Position numbers and translations under genes: made by a program. Below are positions 47,903-59,599 of a stretch of 64,000 nt of DNA, piece by piece. The number at the start of each line of letters is the position of its first letter. The first letter of the stretch is position 1. Source of the DNA: Cryptomeria japonica (lineage: Eukaryota; Streptophyta; Pinopsida; Cupressales; Cupressaceae); the NCBI RefSeq assembly GCF_030272615.1, contig NC_081406.1, positions 211,394,997 to 211,458,996 on the forward strand, in the 5' to 3' direction. The notes beneath the pieces were generated by a model. It was not told the origin of the DNA. It saw only the letters and a list, made by a program, of their open reading frames with translations, and did no database searches.

Positions 47903-50900
47903 ATGATGAAGAAGGAGGGTCCCAAGTTTACCAAGGATAACTACCGGATATGGAGTGATTGGATGAAGATCTACATTAAAGGAATGGGGTCTCAGTATTG
48001 GAATCATGTGGTAACCAAGTATATTGCCCCTACCACCAGTCCCTTGATATCGGATAAACTTAAAGAACAACAAGAAAACATTCAGGCCCTTGGAGAAATT
48101 GTAAGTACTTTGTCTAATTTAGAATATATTGATGTTCATGGATTAGAGACTGCAAATGAAGTTTGGGAGAAATTAAAATTAATTTATGGAGGAGATGAAC
48201 ATGTACAAAAGGAAAAGGAAGAAAGTCTAAGAGGTAAATTTGATGATATGAAAATGGTTGATGGTGAGAATATAGCACAATATGGTAAAAGGATTAAGGA
48301 AGTTGTAGGTAGTATAAAAAGTGTCGGAGGTAAGGTTGAATAAGATACTGTTGTTAGTAAGATGCTTAGAAATCTCTTACCACGATATTCTATCATAGTT
48401 TCTGCAATTCAAGAACTAAGATCTATTTCTAAAGATAAAGTCACTGTTGATTCTCTTATTGGAAAGTTGATTGCATTTGAGCTAAACAATTTTGATAATA
48501 GTGTTTCTAGACCTTCTGAATCTAATTTTAAGGCTTCTATAACTGGTACATCAGTAAGGAAAGGAAAAGATATTTGTCATAATCATGACTACAGGTCTAG
48601 TCATGGCAGTAGTAGAGGTGATGGTGATGAAGAATATCATCTGATGGAACTTGAGGCATTGTTGGCTAAAAGATTCACTAGAGGGATAGGTAAATATAAA
48701 GGTAAATTACCCTTGAAGTGTTTCTCTTGTAGTAAAATTGGACACATAGCTGCTAATTTCCCTAACACTGATAATAAAGAGAAGTTCAAGAGATTCAAAG
48801 GAAAAGGAAAGAAACATTGTTATGTTGTAGTGGATGAAGGTGTGTCCGATGATGAATCAGAAGAAGATGACAATGAGGAGATAGTGTTTGTTGTTGTGAA
48901 GGAGGATCTGACTAATGAGAAGGCATTGGTGTCTCACATGGATAACAGTAATGAATGGATAATAGATAGTGGTTGCTCACACCACATGACCGGTGACAAA
49001 AGTAAGTTCTTATCCGTTGAAGAGTTTGATGGAGGTGTTGTAAGGTTTGGTAATAACTCTCTTTGCATGGTTAAAGGTAAAGGATCAATTTCATCAAATG
49101 GGAAGAGTAATGCAGATGACGTCTTTTGGGTTGATGGACTAAAACATAACCTTTTGAGTGTTGGACAACTTAATGATAAGGGATATCTACTTGAATTCAA
49201 AAATGGAGTGTGTAGGATTCTTGGAAAAAATGGAGAATTGATTGCTATTGGAAAGCAAACGAGAGGTAATCTATTTCATCTGAATACTAATGTGAATAAT
49301 TATTTGGTGGCAAAGATTGAAGATAGTTGGTTGTGACACAAGAGATTTTGTCATGTGAATTTTGACAATTTGATTAAAATTAGTAAGTCAAGTATCGTGA
49401 GAGGTTCGCCCCAGCTTGTGAAACCAGACAATGTGTTATGCAAGGATTGTCAGATGGGTAAGATGACTTCTATATCTTTTAAGAGTAAGTCTTTCTCTTC
49501 AGAAAATATTCTTGATTTGGTTCATACTTATCTTTGTGGTCCTATGAGGACTAAGAGCTATTTTGGCGATAAGTACTTTATAATTTTTACTGATGATTTT
49601 TCCAAGATGATGTGGGTAACTTCTCTGAGAGAAAAGTTTGAGGCATTCAGTAAATTTAAAGCATTTAAAGCTTTAGTTGAGAAAGATACTGGGAAGAATT
49701 TGAAATGTTTGAGATCTGACCGAGGAGGTGAATTTACTTCTGATGAGTTTGTGAAGTTCTGTGATGAACATGGAATTAAGAGGCAGATGTCATCTCCTAG
49801 AGCTCCACAATAGAATGGAATAGCAAAGAGAATGAATAGAACAGTTGTTGAAGCGACTAGAACCATGATGATTCAAGGTGAAGTACCAAAGATGTTATGG
49901 AGAGAAGCAGTTAGCACTGATGTTTATACTTTGAACCGGGTACTTGTCAAGAAAGGTAACAACAAAACACCTTATGAATTATGGCATGGAAAGACTCCTA
50001 GTGTAAGTTATTTCAAAATCTTCAGGATTAGATGTTTTATTAAACGTGATGATTTCACTCAAAAGTTTGATGCAAAGTGTGATGAAGGTATTTTTCTTGG
50101 TTACTCTACAAAGAGTAAGGCATTTAAATGTTATAAAAAGAGAACTAAGAAGATTATTGAGAGTGAAAATGTGAAGGTAGATGAACTCTCTGAGAAATCT
50201 GGTGAGACCAGCAGATCTGAGCTTGAGAAAGATGAAGAATGACTTGTGTTTTAGAATCAAAAGTGCAGAAGGATGATGAGCAAAATGTTACAAAAATAGG
50301 TTCTCAACCCATAAATGCAAAAAGCGATGAAGAAGATGAAGAACATGAAGCAGGAAGCACAACATCGAAACCAGTTATTTCAATGTATGTCAAGCTAAAT
50401 CACTCAGGAGAACAAATCATTGGAGACAAAAATGATGGTGTACAAACAAGGAGGAAAATCAGAGAAAATTCCTGTTTGATTTCAACTATTGAGCCTAAAA
50501 CAGTGAGAGAGGCATTAAAGTATGATGATTGGATTAATGCAATGAATGAGGAATTGGATCAGATAGAAAAGAACAAAACATAGACACTTGTTCCTAGACC
50601 AGAAGACAAGAATGTGATTGGGACTAAATGGGTCTTTAAAAACAAGTTGAATGAAGAAGGCAAGGTTGTGAGGAATAAAGCAAGGTTAATATGCAAAGGC
50701 TATTCACAAGAAGAAGGAGAAGACTATGGTGAAACCTTTGCACCAGTGGTGAGATTAGACGGAGTAAGAATGTTACTTGCTTATGCTGCATTTAAAGGAT
50801 TTAAAATCTATCAGATGAATGTTAAATCAACTTTTCTTAATGGCATCCTTGAGGAAGAAGTGTACATAAAACAACCAAATGGATTTGCTTTGTCTGAAGA

Positions 50901-52026
50901 TAAAGATATGGTTTGCAAGTTACATAAGGCACTGTATGGATTGAAGCAGGCACCGAGAGCATGGTTTGAAAGATTGCATGCACACTTGATCAAGATAGGT
51001 TTCCAGCGTACCAGTGAGGACAATAACATATATCTAAAGACTGATGGAGATAAAGTATTGATAGCTAAAGTATTTGTGGATGACATAATTTTTGGTGGTG
51101 ATGATGATTTATGTATGGCTTTTGTTGAGGAGATGAAGAAAGAATTTGAAATGTCTCTTATTGGTGAAATTAAATTTTTCATTGGGTTGCAGGTCCAGCA
51201 ATTGGATGGTGGAATATTTATCTGTCAAAGTAAGTATGTTAAAGAGGTGTTGAAAACGTTTGGCATGGAGGATTGTAAACCGGTTGGTACTCCGATGGTG
51301 ACAGGCTGCAAGTTGTCTAAACAAGATGATTCATCATCTGTTGATGAGAAAGAATACAAGTCTATCATTTGTAAGTTGCATTATGTTGTTCATAGCAGGC
51401 CTGATATTGCACTTGTTGTTGGATTGGTTGCTAGATTTAAAAAGGATCCCAAGGAGACTCACTTGGTAGTGGTGAAAAGGATTTTTTGGTACCTGAAAGG
51501 CACAATATATTATGGTTTATGGTATCCTTATAAAGGTGCTTTCTCTTTGAATGTGTTTACTCATGCAAATTGGGCAGGCAATGTTGATGACTGGAAAAAC
51601 ACTACCAATGGAGCTTTTCTTCTTGGAGGCTGATTGGTTGCTTGGACAAGTAAGAAGCAAACTTGTGTTTCTCAGTCAACAACAGAGGCAGATTATGTTG
51701 CAACATCAATGAATTGCACACAGGAAATCTAGATGAGACATGTGCTTGAAGGATTCAAATTTGATATGTCTAAATCAGTAACTATTTACTGTGACAACAC
51801 TAGTGCAATTAATATTTCAAAAAACCCTGTGTTAAATGCAAGAACAAATCATATAGAATTGAAATATCATTTTCTAAGGGAGAGAGTACAGGAAAAACAA
51901 GTCGGAACGGAGTACGTGACAAGAAAAGAGCAACTAGCAGACATTTTCATTAAACCATTACCAAAGACAACCTTTGAATACCTTAGAGGTAAATTAGGGG
52001 TCAGACCCCTACACAAGAAAAACTAG
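47903..52026 (+). pseudogene. Copia E gag-pol polyprotein, six stops and one frameshift
   Basis: ATG at 47903. Gag core (NYRIWSDWMKIYIKG; TANEVWEKLKLIYGG) with a knuckle CFSCSKIGHIAANF (48719, last Cys lost). Protease IIDSGCSHHMTG (about 48960). Pre-integrase and zinc site CKDCQMGK (49440). Integrase core with FTDDFSKMMW and LRSDRGGEF, but the expected catalytic Glu reads Lys (NGIAKRMNRT). Reverse transcriptase (GTKWVFKNKLNEEGKV; YQMNVKSTFLNG) has FVDD as catalytic box (51075). RNase H has TTEADYVA and IYCDNTSAI. Stops lie near 48341, 49336, 49811, 50581, 51633 and 51730; frame changes near 50235. Otherwise collinear and nearly complete, so decay is moderate. Confidence 0.9.
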
Positions 52027-52184
52027 GATGCAGGAGATGCATCAATCCAATGGGCTTAATGAATATTTCTCGCTATGGATTGATGCGATGCAGGCTACTC
52101 GCAGGGGGAACAACTTAGACAAGATTTACAGAGTTGTTGAAGACATAAGCAACATATTTGACAACCGGTGTTGCACATGCACCT

Positions 52185-52397
52185 TTGGCATTGCTGTCAA
52201 AGGGGGAGAAGAAAAATGATCAAACATGGGAGAAGATGTGTAACAGAAAGAGGGAGAAGGAATGAAGATAAAGTGTAACTGGCCGATGAGGTGCAACAGA
52301 GAAGAGAAGAGTTGCAGAGAAGGTCTAGAACAATGCAGACTAGTATGAGTTAAGTATGTTGATGTTTAGTGTTTCCATCAATGCTAAAGGGGGATAA
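52185..52397 (+). promoter_or_regulatory. Duplicated polypurine tracts of Copia E
   Basis: TGTCAAAGGGGGAGAAGAAA near 52195 and ATGCTAAAGGGGGATAAT near 52382, each preceded by a similar GCATT(G)CT/CATCAATGCT context. The second abuts the 3' LTR. Confidence 0.75.
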
Positions 52398-53940
52398 TTT
52401 TGACATGTTTGGCATAACTGATGCATATAAAGAATGATGACTGAATCGGTAAAAGACTATTTGTGATGACATTATGATGAAGAGATTGAGATTGCATGAT
52501 TGATGACTTTGATCAGTTATTTGTGTTGTCCTTGATGACAACTAATGTTTATTCATGACTACTAATGTTTACTTATGTTGTATTTTTTCATCTAAGTCTT
52601 TTTGGTCTATCAGAGAGAGATTACTAGTAAAGAATCAAGAAACTAGGAATTAGGACCTTAATCGATAAAGGAGGAAATATTTTGATTGTATCTAGCGATT
52701 GGTGATTATTGAGGCTTTGCGGTTCAGAATGTGAGTTTTTATCATTGTAACATGTATCTGACAAGAACCGCATCATGTTGTGACAACCGAAAGTTATGTT
52801 TATAATTTATGTTGAGTTTTTGCTAGGGTTTAAGAAGGGTTTAAGGACCGGTAAATAATTCTCTTAACCGGTAATGATTTTTGGTTTGGCGATGATCTAC
52901 ATCAAGTTCACATGTTGGTGATGATGTGGCACAACCCACATGAAGTGTTTGAATTATGTTTTCGCATGATCAAGATGGAATTTATTGGGAACGTGCAAAG
53001 TGCTTAGCGAAATGTGCTAAGGGTTTGACTTTGTATCAGATCGAGTTGTTGTTATGAGTTATGATCACTCAATAGTTGATATTGATTTGTAATTGATTGT
53101 AATGATCCATGTGATGACTTGTAATGAGTTGTAAAGATGTGATGATCTATGTTGTAAGTCTTAGGGTTTTGTAACTGACTAAGTTATAAAGGTTATTTAG
53201 GTCGGTATAGTTGATGTTTGTTGTGTTGGTGATTTTGAGAAGCATGTGAAGTTGAACCAAGGTGTGAGAAGATCTGCTAGAGTGTTGCAAACTTAGAGCA
53301 TAATTGGATCTGATCAAGCAAGCAATTGAGTGCTATACACAGATCATTCACTATTGTTCCCTAACAGTTACAACAAACAAAATCCCCTAACCATGTAGGT
53401 CCTAACAGGCCTTACATTGTAAATCCCCTAATAAGGTGACTCAACATCTGAGTTCTAAATCTTCTTGCTCGGTTGATCCTAATAGGTCAAAGCTCCTAAC
53501 AGGGTTGAGGTAAATCCCTTAACCAGGTGACTCCTAACATGATCTTCTCCTAACAGGGCATCTTTGTAAGCTACTAACCGAGCTAGGCTCCTAACCGGGC
53601 GCATTCCAAAAGAGTGCAAAATTCTTGTGGGTACCAATTCCCACCATAGTTTTTACCTATTTGGTTTTCCATGTGAAAATCATGGTGTTCATATGGTGAA
53701 TGTTTTGATGTGATGTTATGATTTACTTTCAATTTATGCATGGTTAATAAACACTTAGTGAGCAACATTGATATATCAATTTAACAAATGATTATCAACA
53801 GATACCGGTACTGGTAAATGGATTTTTTATTGGTTTATATTTGATTTGGTGAATATTTGATAAGTTTAAGTCTTAGTTTTTCAAGTGTTGTTAATACTGA
53901 TTCACCCCCCTCTCAGTCTTAACTGGATCCTCGAATAATG
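52398..53940 (+). mobile_element. 3' LTR of Copia E, full-length copy
   Basis: Starts TTTTGACATGTTTGGCATAA (TG end mutated). Collinear with the 5' LTR to the ACTGGATCCTCGAAT end, lacking only the last few bases. Confidence 0.85.
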
Positions 53941-54828
53941 TGCTAAGGGTTTGACTTTGTATCGGATTGAGTTTTTGTGATGAGTTACAATCACTCAATG
54001 GTTGATATTGATTTGTAATTCATTGTAATGATCCATATGACGATCTGTAATGAGTTGTGAAGATTTGTGATGATCAATGTTGTAAGTCTTAGGGTTTTTT
54101 AATCGACTAAGTTATAAAGGTTATTTAGGTCGGTACAGTTGATGTTTGTTGTGTCAGTGATTTTGAGAAGTGTTTGATGCCGAACCAGGGTGTGAGAAGA
54201 TCTACCAGAGTGTTGTAGACTTCAAGCATAATTGGATCCGATCAAGCAAGCAGTTGAGTGCTATACACAGATCATTCACTGTTGTTCCCTAATAGTTGCA
54301 GCAGACAAAATCCCTTAACTGGGTAGGTCCTAACATGCCTTACATTGTAAATCCCCTAGTAGAGTGACTCAACATCTAAGTTCTAAATCCTCTTGCAAGG
54401 TTGATCTTAACAGGGCTGAGGTAAATCCTGGGTGACTCCTAATAGGGTTTTCTCCTAATCGGGCTAGGCTCCTAATAGGGCGCATTTCGAAAGAGTGCAA
54501 AATTCTTGTGGGTACCAATTCCCACCGTGGTTTTTCCTTATTTGGGTTTCCACGTGAAAATCATGGTGTTCATATGGTGAATGTTTTGATGTGATGTTAT
54601 GATTTACTTTCAGTTTATGCATGGTTAATGAGCACTTAGTGAGCAACATTGATATATCAGTTTAACCGATGATTATCAGCAGATACCAGTACTGGTAAAT
54701 GGATTTGTTATTGGTTTATGTTTGATTTGGTGAATATTTGATAAGCTTAAGTTTCATTTTTTCAAGTGTTGTTTATACTGATTCACCCCCGCCCTCTCAA
54801 TCTTAACCAGATTTTCTAATATTAAAAT
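53941..54828 (+). repeat. Partial tandem duplicate of the Copia E 3' LTR
   Basis: Begins TGTGCTAAGGGTTTGACT, matching the 5' LTR from about 46898 on, and runs to the LTR end before the TGAAG duplication. It covers roughly the last 60% of the LTR, with a few small deletions (e.g. near 54410-54450). The join shows an AAT microhomology. Confidence 0.85.
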
Positions 54829-54833
54829 TGAAG

Positions 54834-56262
54834 ACCTTGTATGAGGAAGACCCTGATTTTGCTGAACCTTGGAAAGCTTGTAAAGAACCTGATGTGATGG
54901 ATTAGAGAGAATGGTTAAATTATTGAATTCAAGATGGGATGTTGTTCAAATGAAATCAGTTTTGTGTACCCCTGAGTTCCATGAGAGATAATTTGATAAA
55001 GGAGAAGCATAGTGGAGGACTAGTAGGACATTTTGGCATTGACAAGACAGTGGCTTTGGTAAGTGAGAATTAATTTTGGCCTTAGATTCATAAGGATGTA
55101 AGGAAGTTCATTTAGAGTTGCAGAATTTGTCAAGTTGTGAAAGATGGAAGTCACAACGTAGGATTGTATAAACCTTTGACAGTATTGGAGAGACCTTGGG
55201 AAGACATAAGCATGGATTTTATACTCGGACTACCTAAGACTCTGAGAGGGAATGATTCTATATTTGTGGTGGTAGATAGATTCTCAAAGATGGCACATTT
55301 CATACCCTGTAAGAAGACAATAGATGCAGTGCATGTAGCAGACCTATTTTTCAAGGAAGTTGTGAGATTGCATGGATTACCTAGAAGTATTGTTTCAGAC
55401 TAGGATTCTATGTTTGTTGGTTACTTTTGGAAGACACTTTGGATGAAGATGAAGACCGAATTGAAGTTCAACTCTACATTTCACCCACAAACAGATAGAG
55501 AGTCAAATGTAGTGAACATATGTTTAGGAAATTTGTTGATATGTTTGGCTGGAGATAAACCCAGAGGTTGGGATCTGATTCTTGCACAAGCAGAATTTGC
55601 ATACAACAATTCAATAAACTGGACTACTGGAAAGACACCATTTGAGATTGTTACCAGGATGAATCCTAAAGGTATATTAGAGTTGAGAGACATTAATCAT
55701 GAGGATAAAAGAAGTGTTGAAGCCGAGATGTTTGCAGATCACATGAAATCATTACATAATCGGGTGAAACAACATTTGGAAGATATGAATCGGAAGTATA
55801 AAGAGAAGGTAGATGAGAAAAGGAGAGATAATGAATTTGAAGTTGGGGATGAGGTAATGGTGTATCTGAGAAAGGGAGGATTTATATTTGGAACATACAA
55901 CAAGTTGAAGTTGAGAATATTTAGACCTTGTAATCTCTTGAAGAAGTTTGATTGAGGTAGTTCATATGAAGTTAAGTTACCAGATACCTTAGGTATATCA
56001 CCTATATTCAACATTGCAGATCTCTATCAGTATCATGAGGCAAAATTCAGTGATGACAGTGGACTTTATTTAGAAAGGTAGTTTCTTGAGAAGCAACAAG
56101 ATGAAATTGAGGATATTTTGGATAGCAGAGTTGGTAAGAGCATGCAAAGAAGATAGTATAGAGAACATCTTGTGAAGTGGAAAAACAAACCAATGGAAGA
56201 TTCTTCTTGGATATCTTAGGCTGAGGTAGACCATATTGGTTTTCCTCTAGCCCCATCAAAGT
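54834..56262 (+). pseudogene. Gypsy D integrase and chromodomain, broken
   Basis: Continues the gypsy frame after Copia E. Integrase zinc domain His-His-Cys-Cys is visible (GGLVGHFGIDKT to SCRICQ, about 55010-55135). The core has [12 protein letters not shown] (55210), [13 protein letters not shown] (55270) and LPRSIVSD (55380). The third catalytic acidic residue appears replaced (ESNVVNICLGN, 55500). A GPY-like segment (FEVGDEVMVYL, 55840) is followed by a chromodomain-like end (EIEDILDSRVGKSM; YREHLVKWKNKP; EDSSWIS, 56100-56220). Stops lie at about 55402, 55955, 56081, 56154 and 56218. A chromodomain directs insertion to marked chromatin in this family. Confidence 0.85.
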
Positions 56263-56297
56263 GAGGGATTCAATTTTCAAACAACCCCGGACTTCTT

Positions 56298-57086
56298 TGA
56301 TGCGGGAGCATCCTTGGTTAATTGACAATCTTGCATCAACCAAAAAATATTTGCTTTCTATTTTGTTTCTTGTTCAATTCAGTTTCTATGTTTCACTCTA
56401 GACCTCTCTGAGTTGCTCATTTTCAATGTGGAGTTGGATTTAGCATGTAGACATGTTCTTGTACCTTGATTCTAGATCTTAGCTCATTTGGATCTTTTTC
56501 CATCAGGATTTCACTTTTAGAATGTCTGGCAGTTCTAAGTTTCCAAACCAATTTGAACCTTAATGGCTAGATGGTGTTTTTGTATCTTGTGGAGAATTTC
56601 CTTGACTTGCAGAGCCAATTGGCACTTTAGACAATGTTCCCATATGCTTGGCCAACCTTCCTTTTGGTCCGTATTTCATTTTAGTTCTTTTTCAAAGGAT
56701 TTTCTTCATGCTTGGGGCCGACCTATTTGCACGTTACACTTTCCCACCTTGGGGCTTGTAATCTTTCTTTGGTCAACCCTGATGTATTTCAGATGCTATA
56801 TATTGATGTATTAGATCCTAGATGAGTAGTTAGAGTTAGTAGATGATGATCAGATAGATATAGATCAAATTTTGAATATCTCTTGGGTTCTAGATTGTAT
56901 GTTCTATAATCAAGCCTGTTAGCTTGTTTGTAGCCCGGATGTTGGCAACTAGTTGTACTTGAATTCATAATATAATTAAGGACCGATCTAGAATTCTCTC
57001 AATTCCGTGTTTTTGTTTCTGTTGTATTGATCTTGTTGTACGGTCAGACAGTTCTCTTTGAGGATCCTCCTGTCATGGCTGCGTCA
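56298..57086 (+). mobile_element. 3' LTR of gypsy D
   Basis: Runs from TGATGCGGGAGCATCC to GGCTGCGTCA, then ATATG. Carries about 45 extra bases near 56350-56400 relative to the 5' LTR. Confidence 0.9.
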
Positions 57087-57091
57087 ATATG

Positions 57092-57340
57092 ATCTTTTAA
57101 TTGTATAAGTTTTGAGTTTTCCAATCTTCATCAAATCATATTTTCATCACTAATAATTCATAAAAACCCATCTCTCATGAAATCAAATGGTCTACTTAAC
57201 ACTCATTGCATCTAGGTAATTCTTGTAGGGGTGAAGGACCATGACTTCTTGAAAGCTTATCCATCCTAATACTAGTATGACTCAAATACATTTTACTATG
57301 GAGTTTGCCCCAAGATCAAGTCCACATAACTTGCTATGCC
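57092..57340 (-). mobile_element. Candidate 5S rRNA-derived SINE, copy 2 (tail cut by gypsy D)
   Basis: The minus-strand head from 57340 to 57227 aligns with the length of plant 5S rRNA: CTTGATCTTGGGGCAAACTC near its start, a TACTAGTATTAGGATGG segment (57279-57263), and an end at AGGGGTG (57227). The tail (57092-57226) shares CATCTCTCATGA, TACTTAACACTCATT and TTGAGT blocks with copy 1. The right flank ATTTGCAAAAGCTTCATC (57341-57358) resembles ATTTGTAACATTTTCATC at 42349-42366 (14 of 18). That would place the last 8 bp of the element on the far side of gypsy D. The 5S-like head is fairly clear; the split TSD is tentative. Confidence 0.55.
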
Positions 57341-57501
57341 ATTTGCAAAAGCTTCATCAAGTCTTCTACCTTAAAATTATATATTCGTTATATTTGACTA
57401 ATTTTGGTATCTTTGTATTACTACTTATCATATTATTCACTATGCAAACCTATATATAATGATTTGTCTCCAACAATCTTATAATGGGTACTTGAATATC
57501 C

Positions 57502-58794
57502 TGTTAGCAACAATAAAGAAGGAAAACTGAGAGGGGGCAGGGTGAATCAGTTTTCACTAGATCAACCAAAATAAGAACAATCTCATATCTAAACAACTAC
57601 ACCAACACAATAGCACCAACACACATAACACCAAAATTTTGACATGGAAAACCCGGTTAAGGGGAAAACCACAGTGGGAACCTACCCACAATAAGATAAT
57701 ACTCTACAGTAGTATGTGTAAATATTACAATGGGGAATGCACATGCATTCAGGCACACTACTCAAAATAAGATGACCTAGAAGGCTCCAACCCTCATTAA
57801 AGGTTCACTACCTTGCAATAATGATCAGACTACAATCCAGATTACATGAACTGCAAATATAGCATCTCCTTATGCCTGATGATGGTTCTGGTTAAGCACA
57901 TTTGTCTTCCCTACAACAATATCTACTCTATACTCCACATTGAAAGATTAATTCTCTTATGCACACATACACCACTCTCTAATAAATCAGACACCACATC
58001 GATACCAAAATTATATGACTATAACATCTATTTATACAATTCATCAACCTTGACTACAAGGTCGACCAAACCCTCAAACCTCAATTACAAAATTACATCA
58101 CACGATACATATAAGAACCACCAGAATAGTACAATGATATACATGATATAGCATGGACCTAAATTAAATCTCCAAACACGTACCACCACCAAAAATATCA
58201 CCAAGGTCAACCGCAACATGCTACACCACCAAGAATACTGCATAACACAAATAATATCACCGGATCAACAAAATCACCAAGAACACACACAAGGATCTAT
58301 GTGGACCATCGAAAAAAATAGGACACGATCGGGAAACACCAACAAGCACATTAGAACCATCCGCAATAGCTGCACCACGCCACTTATTCAAATCTTCATC
58401 GATCAACACGCCGACTCACAGGAACACTAATCAACAACAATCCAGACTAGAAAGATAACTTGCGGAGCACCAAATCACAAACCATTTTAAATGAAGATAC
58501 ACATGAACATCCAAAACATTATCCCAAATCCGCAACGAAAGATATTATCATACCGAAGCTCACCGAATCAAATACCACACACTGCCAACTATTGAATAGA
58601 AAGACTAAACTCCAAACCAGATCAAATAATATGATCAAGTAAACTTTTGAATCATTGAAACCAATAAGGAATGAAGTATTCTAGAATCCACAATAGATAA
58701 ACTAGCCATATCAACTCAATGCAATCACCAAAACACCAAAAAGCTCTCTGCGACACCAGAATATAGGAGTATGTTGACATCAATGACAACAACA
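57502..58794 (-). mobile_element. Solo LTR, TSD TATCC
   Basis: Minus-strand start TGTTGTTGTCATTG at 58794, end TTGCTAACA at 57502. TATCC flanks it at 57497-57501 and 58795-58799. It carries the CTGAGAGGGGG and CACAGTGGGAACC blocks (reverse complements of the SIRE-like LTR motifs). Many short ORFs inside are not genes. Confidence 0.85.
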
Positions 58795-58799
58795 TATCC

Positions 58800-59599
58800 T
58801 AGCAGCAACAATATCCAACATATCCATGAGGAGTTGGTAGATATTATTATTTGTTTAAAACCATGGAATATTGTTGTTATGACATTGAATAAGTAGGTTA
58901 TGGGCACGTTATGGGAAAAAGTCAATAATGAGAGTGGAGCTCTTGTCACAAATGTTGAGGATCTCAAGTATTATTTGTCTCATCAAAGTGCACTCAATGT
59001 GGGTAGTGGTACCTACCAATAGTTACAAATCAGAGATGTTGTCTATTCATCATGTACATCATAGGTGCCATATATTGTACATAATGGAGTATATACTAGT
59101 GAGCCTTGTTTAGTGGCAACTAGTTTCATGAACCACTTGGTGGTTTTCTATTTTCTTTGATTTATATATTAAAGGCATTAGATAGATATTTCATAGTATT
59201 ATGCAAGTGAAGCAATATTATGCTACAATGCTTTCTATTAGGCTAAAGATTTATAGTGGATTGTATTGATGTACTTATTTTGAGATTATTTTTATTTATT
59301 GCTTTATTTCTTTGGAAAAACTATATTTTAGATTTGATATTTAATTATATATTAATATAATCAATTAACTAGATTTTCTTACTTTATCTTCATTTTGTCA
59401 TTGTATCTTTACCATGTTCTTAACATTTGGTATTAAAGTTATAAATTGATTAAAGAGAAAACACCTTTCTTGAAGTGTTATGGATTTTTTATGGTTGTAG
59501 TGGGAGCAAATGATTTAATTATTTTATAGATAATATCTAATTGAAGCCATGACTAGCACACCTCATTTGAAGATCAAAAAATTTAGTGACTTGGTACAT
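58800..59599. other. AT-rich stretch, no gene recognised
   Basis: 58820-59140 reads partly open forward (GTLWEKVNNESGALVTNVED), but I cannot assign it. The rest holds nothing I recognise. Confidence 0.35.

Larger units (their letters stand above)
46287..54828 (+). mobile_element. SIRE-like Copia E nested in gypsy D, TSD TGAAG
   Basis: 5' LTR 46287-47833, primer site 47836, gag-pol 47903-52026, two purine tracts, 3' LTR 52398 onward with a partial tandem LTR copy up to 54828. TGAAG lies at 46282-46286 and 54829-54833. LTRs longer than 1.5 kb, the Gag-knuckle spacing and the reverse-transcriptase sequence match the SIRE/Maximus lineage by recall. Confidence 0.88.
42375..57086 (+). mobile_element. 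Ty3/gypsy chromovirus D, TSD ATATG, split by Copia E
   Basis: 5' LTR 42375-43101 and 3' LTR 56298-57086, with ATATG at 42370-42374 and 57087-57091. A primer site at 43104 follows the 5' LTR. The gag, protease, reverse transcriptase, RNase H, integrase and C-terminal chromodomain order is that of plant chromoviruses. Copia E (46287-54828) is inserted just after RNase H, and the gypsy reading frame resumes in register after it. Many stops show it is inactive. Confidence 0.9.

Noticed and set aside
57846..58642. Short plus-strand ORFs of 60-101 codons
   Set aside because: They lie within a solo LTR of opposite orientation and have no domain signal.
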